From Herbiconiux moechotypicola (GTDB lineage: Bacteria; Actinomycetota; Actinomycetes; Actinomycetales; Microbacteriaceae): a DNA stretch of 64,000 nt. A program made the position numbers and the translations under genes. Each line of letters begins with the position of its first letter. Positions within the stretch are counted from its first letter, which is position 1. Shown piece after piece: positions 1 through 5,992 of the stretch. Below the pieces are notes generated by a model. It searched no databases, was not told the origin of the DNA, and saw nothing but the letters and a program-made list of their open reading frames with translations. The stretch covers positions 341,437 to 405,436 of the forward strand of contig NZ_JANLCN010000004.1 of the NCBI RefSeq assembly GCF_024979255.1. The letters run 5' to 3'.

Positions 1-73
1 GCGCTCTGTGGTGCTCATCTCGCACACGCCGGTGCCCGACGAGCTCCTGACGCGCACGGTTCGGCTCGGCTAG
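1..73 (+). CDS. 3' end of a gene, probably an ABC transporter ATP-binding subunit (partial)
   Basis: Only the last 23 codons are in the window; the frame starts at base 2 and ends with TAG at 71-73. The peptide reads RSVVLISHTPVPDELLTRTV followed by RLG. A hydrophobic strand followed by S/T-H matches the H-loop strand near the end of ABC ATPases, and the phrase resembles the C-terminus of CydC/CydD-type exporters. That identification rests on one short motif. The stop overlaps by 3 bases the stop of the convergent aminotransferase gene, so the two genes share their 3' ends with no terminator between them. Confidence 0.45.
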   Translation, partial: RSVVLISHTPVPDELLTRTVRLG

Positions 74-915
74 AGCGGGCGGCGGAGCGCCTCGAGCCTG
101 CGGTTCCAGGTGACCGCGCGGCGGGGGCGAGGATCGAGCGCCGGTCCACCGATCCAGTGGTCGACCACCGAGATGCCGTGCAGGGCGCTCACGATCCACA
201 GCTCGCACCCCTCGAGGTCGCCCGGGCGTGCCCGTTCCTCCACCACGCGGGTTCCGGTCGCCGTGGCGATGAGCCGGATGCTGCGGGCGGTGACGCTGTC
301 GACCCGGGCCAGATCGCCGGCCGGTGCGGCGAGCACGTCTCCGCGCCACCAGAGCAGTGCCGAGCTGGCGCCGTCGGTGACGAGACCGTGGTCGAGCAGC
401 ACCAGCTCGTCGGCGCCGTTCTCCTGCGCCGCCGCCCGGAGGGCGATGAGATGCTCGAGGTCGGGCCCCTTCACGCGTGGCTCGCGCCGGGGATCGGGCC
501 CGTCGTGCGTCACGAGCACTGCAGACGACCGGCGGCGGGGCGCCACCCGCACCCGCAGACGGAGCTCGCGGCGGCCGTCGTCGGTCTCGGCGAGCTCCAC
601 CCGCGGAAACAGGCCCGCGTCGCCGCCCGGCGCATCCTCACCGTCGGCTTTGAACGAACGGAGCCGGCCCATGGAGGCGCTCCAGAACGCGGCGACCTCC
701 GACTCGGAGGGCGTACCGGTGTCGCTGCGCCCGCCCCGCGCACCCTGCCGCGAGGCCGCCGCGAGAAAGCGGGTGCGATGGGCGTCGAGGGCGCGCACGC
801 TGCCCGCCGGCGTGACGAACCACGAATCGGCGGCGAGCAGTGCGCGATGGGCGGCGAGGTCGCGCTCGACGAGGGAGTCGCCCGTCCAGACGAACGAGGC
901 CGGTGCGGATGCCAC
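70..915 (-). CDS. pabC: Class IV aminotransferase, aminodeoxychorismate lyase-like (PabC family)
   Basis: This 281-aa protein begins with GTG (complement of 913-915), preceded by GGAAGGGG about 4 nt upstream. It belongs to the fold IV PLP enzymes. The likely PLP lysine is K149 in VKGPDLEHL, and residues about 169-193 (ADELVLLDHGLVTDGASSAL) match the family segment that precedes the cofactor-binding strand. PabC releases pyruvate from 4-amino-4-deoxychorismate to give p-aminobenzoate for folate. The gene is divergent from pabB, the enzyme of the preceding step, with only about 40 bp between the start codons, which supports the folate role. Residues 60-100 form a low-complexity, Gly/Ser-rich insert. 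A D-amino-acid or branched-chain aminotransferase is the main alternative. Confidence 0.75.
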   Translation of the reverse strand: MASAPASFVWTGDSLVERDLAAHRALLAADSWFVTPAGSVRALDAHRTRFLAAASRQGARGGRSDTGTPSESEVAAFWSASMGRLRSFKADGEDAPGGDAGLFPRVELAETDDGRRELRLRVRVAPRRRSSAVLVTHDGPDPRREPRVKGPDLEHLIALRAAAQENGADELVLLDHGLVTDGASSALLWWRGDVLAAPAGDLARVDSVTARSIRLIATATGTRVVEERARPGDLEGCELWIVSALHGISVVDHWIGGPALDPRPRRAVTWNRRLEALRRPL

Positions 916-944
916 AGTGCCCCTTCCGTCGACGCGTCACGAAT

Positions 945-956
945 TACGCTAGTACA
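945..956 (+). promoter_or_regulatory. Leaderless promoter of pabB
   Basis: The -10 hexamer TACGCT (945-950) is followed by exactly 6 nt and then the GTG start at 957. There is no Shine-Dalgarno sequence. This spacing places transcription initiation on the start codon itself and decides the start of pabB. Confidence 0.6.
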
Positions 957-2396
957 GTGCCGGCGCCGCTCCTTCGCAGAACCCTGAGCGGGCGGCACGA
1001 CGCGGCAGCGGTCTTCGACGCCCTCTACTCGCGATCGGTGAATGCCTTCTGGCTCGACGGGGGAGCACATGCCTCGAGCGGCATGAGCTACCTCGGCGAC
1101 TCGGAGCGCGTGCTCGAGGCAGTTTCGTGGGAGGCGCTGCTGGACGGGATCGGGATCGAGAGAGGCGAGGGCGGGCCCGGAATCCTGTCGCCGTACTCGG
1201 CCGCGAGTGCACCGCGCTTCGCACTCGGCTGGGTCGGCTGGCTGGGTTACGAGCTCGGCGTGCTCGGCGACGTGCCCTCACCGGGTGCTCGCGCATCCGT
1301 CACCCCCGTGGCGACGATGATGCGCGTCGATCGAGCCGTCGAGATCGACCACACCACCGGCGCCACCACCCTCCTCGCCCTCGACCGCACCGGCGCCCGC
1401 TCCTGGCTCGACACCACCACCCGCATCCTCGCCTCCCTCAGCGCATCGAGTGGGCGCACTCGGTCGCTCTCAGACACAGAAGCGACCGATCGCGCCCACT
1501 CGATCGCCGGCGGAGCCCGTGAGGTGAGGATGCGGCACGGGTTCGACGAGTACGCGGCCCTGGTGGAGGAGTGCCGCGAGGTCATCCGGGCCGGTGAGGC
1601 CTACCAGCTCTGTCTCACCAACGCGTTCGAGGTGGAGGGGGGCTTCGACCCCGTCGAGGTGCACCGGCGACTGCGGGCGTCGAGTCCGACGGCCCACGGC
1701 GGGCTCGTGCGAGCGGGCGACACCGCGCTGGTGAGCGCCTCGCCCGAGCAGTTCCTCACCGTGTCGCCGTCGGGTGTCGTCACGACCCGTCCGGTGAAGG
1801 GCACCCGCCGTCGCGACCCCGACCCGCGGCGCGACCGCGAGCTCGCCGCCGAGCTCGCGGCCAGCGACAAGGAGCAGGCCGAGAACCTCATGATCGTCGA
1901 CCTCATGCGCAACGACCTCGCCCGGGTGTGCGAGCTCGGGTCGGTGGGCGTGACGAGGCTGCTGGAGGTGGAGTCGCTGCCGCAGGTGCACCAGCTGGTG
2001 TCGACCGTCGAGGGGCGACTGCGCGAAGGGCTCGGCGCCGTCGACGCGCTGGCGGCGTGCTTTCCGGCCGGATCGATGACGGGTGCGCCCAAGCTGAGCG
2101 CGATGGAGCACCTCGCCCGGCTCGAGGGGGCCCCGCGCGGCGTGTACTCGGGCGCCTTCGGGTACCTCTCCGACGACGGCTCCGCGGAGTTCTCGATGGT
2201 CATCCGCAGCATCGTCGTCACACCCGGGCGGGCCACCGTGGGGGCGGGCGGCGGCATCACGATCCTCTCCGACCCGGTGGCCGAGGTGGAGGAGACACGA
2301 CTGAAGGCGGCGGCCCCGCTCGCCGCACTGGGGGCCGAGGTGCCCCCGTGGCCGGCCCCGCGCATCCGTTCGCCGCGGGAACACGGCGGCTTTTAG
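957..2396 (+). CDS. pabB: Aminodeoxychorismate synthase component I
   Basis: This 479-aa chorismate-binding enzyme aminates chorismate to 4-amino-4-deoxychorismate, with ammonia from a glutaminase partner not in the window. The C-terminal domain from about residue 185 shows GEAYQLCLTNAF, DLMRNDLARV and GSMTGAPKLSAMEHL. The motif PVKGT with K281 is the PabB-type PIKGT, not the PIAGT of anthranilate synthase, so PabB is preferred over TrpE. I chose GTG 957 because it follows a leaderless promoter. The frame stays open to 840, but that extension is Arg-rich and antisense to pabC. The linker between the domains (about residues 163-183) is encoded by a long near-perfect hairpin at 1445-1504. Confidence 0.9.
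   Translation: MPAPLLRRTLSGRHDAAAVFDALYSRSVNAFWLDGGAHASSGMSYLGDSERVLEAVSWEALLDGIGIERGEGGPGILSPYSAASAPRFALGWVGWLGYELGVLGDVPSPGARASVTPVATMMRVDRAVEIDHTTGATTLLALDRTGARSWLDTTTRILASLSASSGRTRSLSDTEATDRAHSIAGGAREVRMRHGFDEYAALVEECREVIRAGEAYQLCLTNAFEVEGGFDPVEVHRRLRASSPTAHGGLVRAGDTALVSASPEQFLTVSPSGVVTTRPVKGTRRRDPDPRRDRELAAELAASDKEQAENLMIVDLMRNDLARVCELGSVGVTRLLEVESLPQVHQLVSTVEGRLREGLGAVDALAACFPAGSMTGAPKLSAMEHLARLEGAPRGVYSGAFGYLSDDGSAEFSMVIRSIVVTPGRATVGAGGGITILSDPVAEVEETRLKAAAPLAALGAEVPPWPAPRIRSPREHGGF
1445..1504. repeat. 24-bp near-perfect inverted repeat inside pabB
   Basis: The arms lie at 1445-1468 and 1481-1504 with a 12-nt loop at 1469-1480. Pairing is 22 of 24, with two adjacent mismatches. It falls in the part of pabB that codes the linker between the N-terminal domain and the chorismate-binding domain. 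It could fold as a strong mRNA hairpin or be a fossil of a palindromic insertion. Confidence 0.85.
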
Positions 2397-2402
2397 TACA
2401 GT
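2397..2402 (+). promoter_or_regulatory. Candidate -10 element for leuS
   Basis: TACAGT lies directly after the pabB stop (2394-2396). Six nt downstream is an in-frame TTG (2409). Transcription would start near 2409, which leaves either a 93-nt leader before the preferred GTG at 2502 or an N-terminal extension of 31 residues. The sequence alone does not settle which is used. Confidence 0.4.
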
Positions 2403-2501
2403 TGTGCTTTGGTGCGCCGAGTGCGCCCCATCCTGAGCGACCCACTCTCTGGCTTCCATCGCCGCCGTGGGTTCGCCGCGCACGCAACGAATGAGAGTCA
2501 C

Positions 2502-5078
2502 GTGGTCACCGAGAACACTGCAGCCGCCGCCGACCGAGACGACGCCGAGCGCTACGACTTCGCCGCCCTTCAGCAGAAGTGGCAGCCGCGTTGGGAGGAG
2601 CTGAAGCCCTTCCGCACCGACCTCGAGGGCGACAAGCGCCCCCGCAAGTACGTGCTCGACATGTTCCCCTACCCCTCGGGCGACCTGCACATGGGTCACG
2701 CCGAGGCCTACGCGCTGGGTGACGTGATCGCGCGCTACTGGCGTCAGCAGGGCTTCAACGTGCTGCACCCGATCGGCTGGGACTCCTTCGGCCTGCCCGC
2801 CGAGAACGCCGCCATCAAGCGCGGTCTCGACCCCCGGCAGTGGACCTACGACAACATCGAGCAGCAGCACCGCAGCTTCAAGAAGTACGCCGGCTCGTTC
2901 GACTGGGACCGCGTGCTGCACACCAGCGACCCCGAGTACTACAAGTGGAACCAGTGGCTGTTCCTCAAGATGTACGAGAAGGGCCTGGCCTACCGCAAGG
3001 CGAGCTGGGTCAACTGGGACCCGGTCGACCAGACCGTGCTCGCCAACGAGCAGGTGCTGCCCGACGGCACCTCGGAGCGCTCGGGCGCGATCGTGGTGAA
3101 GAAGAAGCTCACGCAGTGGTACTTCCGCATCACCGACTACGCCGACCGCCTGCTCGACGACCTCAAGCAGCTCGAGGGCACCTGGCCGGCCAAGGTCATC
3201 GCCATGCAGCGCAACTGGATCGGCCGCTCGGTGGGCGCCGACGTCGACTTCGTCATCGAGGGGCGCGACGAGCCGGTGACGGTGTTCACCACCCGGCCCG
3301 ACACGCTCTACGGGGCCACCTTCATGGTGGTGGCGCCCGACTCCGACCTGGCGATCGAGCTCGCCGCGGGGTCGCCGTCTCAGGATGCACGTGACCGCTT
3401 CGACACGTACCTCGCCGAGGTGCAGAAGTCGTCGGAGACCGAGCGGCAGGCCACCGACCGGCCGAAGACGGGAATCTTCCTCGAGCGGTATGCCATCAAC
3501 CCGGTCAACGGCGAGCGCCTCCCCATCTGGGCCGCCGACTACGTGCTGGCCGACTACGGTCACGGTGCGGTGATGGCCGTGCCCGCGCACGATCAGCGCG
3601 ACCTCGACTTCGCGCGCGCCTTCGGGCTGCCGGTGAAGGTCGTGGTGGACACCCTGGCGCCGGTGACCGGCGTCATCCCGGTGATCGACCCCGACGACCT
3701 GCCCGAGCTCGAAGACCTCGACCCCGGCACCACCGGCGTCGCGCTGGCGGGCGAGGGGCGGCTCATCAACTCCGGCCCGCTCGACGGGCTGTCGAAGTCG
3801 AACGCCATCCGCAAGATCATCGAGATCCTCGAGGCGGCGGGCACCGGCCGGCCGGCCAAGAACTACCGGCTGCGCGACTGGCTCATCTCGCGACAGCGCT
3901 ACTGGGGCACGCCCATCCCGATCATCCACGGGGCCGACGGCTCCGAGCATCCCGTGCCCGAAGACCAGCTGCCGGTGCTGCTGCCGGCCACCGAGGGACT
4001 GAATCTCACGCCTAAGGGGTCGTCGCCGCTCGGTGCGGCCTCTGACTGGGTCAACGTGCCCAACCCCGTCGACGGCACGCCCGCCCTCCGGGACCCCGAC
4101 ACCATGGACACCTTCGTCGACAGCTCGTGGTACTTCCTGCGCTTCCTGTCGCCGCACGACGACACGCAGGCGTTCGACCCGAAGCAGGTCGACACCTGGG
4201 CACCGGTCGACCAGTACGTGGGCGGCGTCACGCACGCCATCCTGCACCTGCTCTACGCGCGCTTCATCACGAAGGTGCTGTTCGATCTCGGCTACGTGAA
4301 CTTCACCGAGCCGTTCAGCGCGCTGCTCAACCAGGGCATGGTGCTCATGGACGGCTCGGCGATGTCGAAGTCGAAGGGCAACCTGGTGCGCCTGTCCGAC
4401 CAGCTCGACGAGCACGGGGTCGACGCGGTGCGCCTCACCATGGCGTTCGCCGGGCCCCCGGAGGACGACATCGACTGGGCAGACGTGTCGCCGGCCGGGT
4501 CGGCGAAGTTCCTGGCGCGGGCCTGGCGGCTCACGGCCGACGTCACCTCGGAGCCGTCGGTGAACTGGCGCGACGGCGACCGGGCGCTCCGGCGCGTGAC
4601 GCACCGGTTCCTCGCCGAGGCGCCGGGGCTCATCGAGGCGTTCAAGTTCAACGTGGTGGTGGCGCGGCTCATGGATCTCGTGAACGCCACCCGCAAGGCC
4701 ATCGACTCGGGCCCCGGCGGCGGTGACCCCGCCGTGCGCGAGGCCGTCGAGACCATCGCTCTCGGGTTGTCGCTGTTCGCGCCCTACACGGCCGAGGACA
4801 TGTGGGAGCGGCTCGGCTACGAGCCGTCGATCGCCAATTACGGCTGGCGGGGTGCGGATGCGTCGCTGCTCACCGAGGAGACCGTCACGGCGGTCGTGCA
4901 GGTCGACGGCAAGGTGCGCGACCGGCTCGAGGTGTCGCCCAAGATCGACGGGGCGGCCCTGGAGGCCGAGTCGCGCGGACTGGCGTCGGTGCAGCGGTCG
5001 ATCGGTGACCGGGAGATCGTGACGGTGGTGGCGCGGGCGCCGCGGCTGATCAACTTCGTGACGAAGCCTCGCGCCTAG
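2502..5078 (+). CDS. leuS: Leucyl-tRNA synthetase
   Basis: This 858-aa class I synthetase charges tRNA-Leu in the cytoplasm. The HIGH-type signature HMGH is at residues 63-66, within [14 protein letters not shown]. The KMSKS-type signature is MSKSKGN at 621-627. Between them lies the CP1 editing domain, including the conserved phrase [12 protein letters not shown] near residue 265. The length is typical of bacterial LeuRS (about 860). I chose GTG 2502 because the family homology begins just after it ([18 protein letters not shown]) and GAGAG lies upstream. The same frame is open to TTG 2409, which sits 6 nt after a -10-like TACAGT. The gene follows pabB on the same strand with a 105-nt gap. 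Confidence 0.95.
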   Translation: MVTENTAAAADRDDAERYDFAALQQKWQPRWEELKPFRTDLEGDKRPRKYVLDMFPYPSGDLHMGHAEAYALGDVIARYWRQQGFNVLHPIGWDSFGLPAENAAIKRGLDPRQWTYDNIEQQHRSFKKYAGSFDWDRVLHTSDPEYYKWNQWLFLKMYEKGLAYRKASWVNWDPVDQTVLANEQVLPDGTSERSGAIVVKKKLTQWYFRITDYADRLLDDLKQLEGTWPAKVIAMQRNWIGRSVGADVDFVIEGRDEPVTVFTTRPDTLYGATFMVVAPDSDLAIELAAGSPSQDARDRFDTYLAEVQKSSETERQATDRPKTGIFLERYAINPVNGERLPIWAADYVLADYGHGAVMAVPAHDQRDLDFARAFGLPVKVVVDTLAPVTGVIPVIDPDDLPELEDLDPGTTGVALAGEGRLINSGPLDGLSKSNAIRKIIEILEAAGTGRPAKNYRLRDWLISRQRYWGTPIPIIHGADGSEHPVPEDQLPVLLPATEGLNLTPKGSSPLGAASDWVNVPNPVDGTPALRDPDTMDTFVDSSWYFLRFLSPHDDTQAFDPKQVDTWAPVDQYVGGVTHAILHLLYARFITKVLFDLGYVNFTEPFSALLNQGMVLMDGSAMSKSKGNLVRLSDQLDEHGVDAVRLTMAFAGPPEDDIDWADVSPAGSAKFLARAWRLTADVTSEPSVNWRDGDRALRRVTHRFLAEAPGLIEAFKFNVVVARLMDLVNATRKAIDSGPGGGDPAVREAVETIALGLSLFAPYTAEDMWERLGYEPSIANYGWRGADASLLTEETVTAVVQVDGKVRDRLEVSPKIDGAALEAESRGLASVQRSIGDREIVTVVARAPRLINFVTKPRA

Positions 5079-5184
5079 TCTCTGCTCCTGCGCGCCAGCG
5101 CTCCAGCACTCCTGCACAGAAGCGGATGTCCGGGGCCTCGTCCCCAGATTCATCCTGTCGCGGGCTGCGAGGGGGTGAGGTCTC

Positions 5185-5196
5185 TACCGTGACGGC
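5185..5196 (+). promoter_or_regulatory. Leaderless promoter of comEA
   Basis: TACCGT (5185-5190) is followed by 6 nt and ATG at 5197, with no ribosome binding site. The rest of the 118-nt gap after leuS shows no other clear signal. Confidence 0.5.
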
Positions 5197-5976
5197 ATGA
5201 CCGTTCACGACGAGACCACCACCCCGCTGCCACCGCTCGCGACGGCTGCCCGTCGAGAGCTGCGTTCGGGCACGAGCGATCCTCCTGAGCGTGGCGCCGG
5301 GTTCCGGCTGAGGGTGGGGGCGGGCGCGGCCGTCGTGCTCGTCATCGCGGTGCTGGTGGTGTCGGTGCTCGTGACCGCGCTGTCGCCGGTGGGGGCCACC
5401 ACGATCGTGGCGAGTGGCCCTTCCGGCACACCGTCCGCACCGCCCGTGTCTGTGTCGTCTCACACTCCGTCGCCCTCGCTGTTGCCGTCGCCGGTGTCGC
5501 CGGTGCCGTCGGTGGTGACGGTGCACGTGCTCGGGGCGGTCGGCGCTCCAGGGGTCTACGAGCTGCCGGTGGGTTCGAGGGTGGTCGACGGCGTGGAGGC
5601 GGCTGGCGGCCTGGCGGAGTCGGCCGATGCGGGGTCGGTGAATCTCGCTCGACCCTTGGTCGACGGCGAGCAGCTGCGGGTGCTGTCGGTGGGGGAGGAG
5701 GTGCCTCGTGTGCCGACAGGGCCCGAGCCCGGCGCCTCAGGCGCCGCTGCGTCCGTCGAGCCCGCTGCGGGTGCTGGAGCGGGCGCCCTGATCGATCTCA
5801 ACCGGGCTACCGCGATGGAACTCGAATCACTCCCGCGCATCGGGCCCGCGATGGCCGCTCGTATCGTGGAGTGGCGCGATCAGAACGGTGGCTTCTCGGC
5901 GGTCGACGATCTGCTGCAGATCACGGGCATCGGCGACAAGACCTTCGAGGGCCTCCGCGACCTCGTCACGGTCTGA
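5197..5976 (+). CDS. comEA: ComEA-family DNA-binding protein
   Basis: This 259-aa membrane-anchored competence protein has one N-terminal transmembrane segment at about residues 46-66 (VVLVIAVLVVSVLVTAL) and a Ser/Pro/Thr-rich spacer at 70-105. An SLBB domain follows at about 106-175 (VTVHVLGAVGAPGVYELPVG), then a helix-hairpin-helix DNA-binding domain at about 198-259 (LIDLNRATAMELESLPRIGP and GIGDKTFEGL). In transformable bacteria ComEA binds incoming double-stranded DNA outside the membrane and hands it to ComEC, encoded 16 nt downstream. Both genes occur widely in actinobacteria that are not known to be competent, so the physiological role here is unproven. Confidence 0.9.
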   Translation: MTVHDETTTPLPPLATAARRELRSGTSDPPERGAGFRLRVGAGAAVVLVIAVLVVSVLVTALSPVGATTIVASGPSGTPSAPPVSVSSHTPSPSLLPSPVSPVPSVVTVHVLGAVGAPGVYELPVGSRVVDGVEAAGGLAESADAGSVNLARPLVDGEQLRVLSVGEEVPRVPTGPEPGASGAAASVEPAAGAGAGALIDLNRATAMELESLPRIGPAMAARIVEWRDQNGGFSAVDDLLQITGIGDKTFEGLRDLVTV

Positions 5977-5992
5977 CCCGCCCTGTCACACC

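Noticed and set aside
1470..5153. 1227-codon open frame on the minus strand across leuS
   Set aside because: It is antisense to a clear leuS gene. Long antisense frames are expected in GC-rich coding DNA because stop codons are rare, and its translation is low-complexity and without motifs. Similar minus-strand frames over the CNNM-era-rnj region were rejected for the same reason.
5888..5992. Upstream extension of comEC inside comEA
   Set aside because: The frame is open there, but the residues are a shadow of the comEA helix-hairpin-helix coding sequence. GTG 5993 gives a normal ComEC start.
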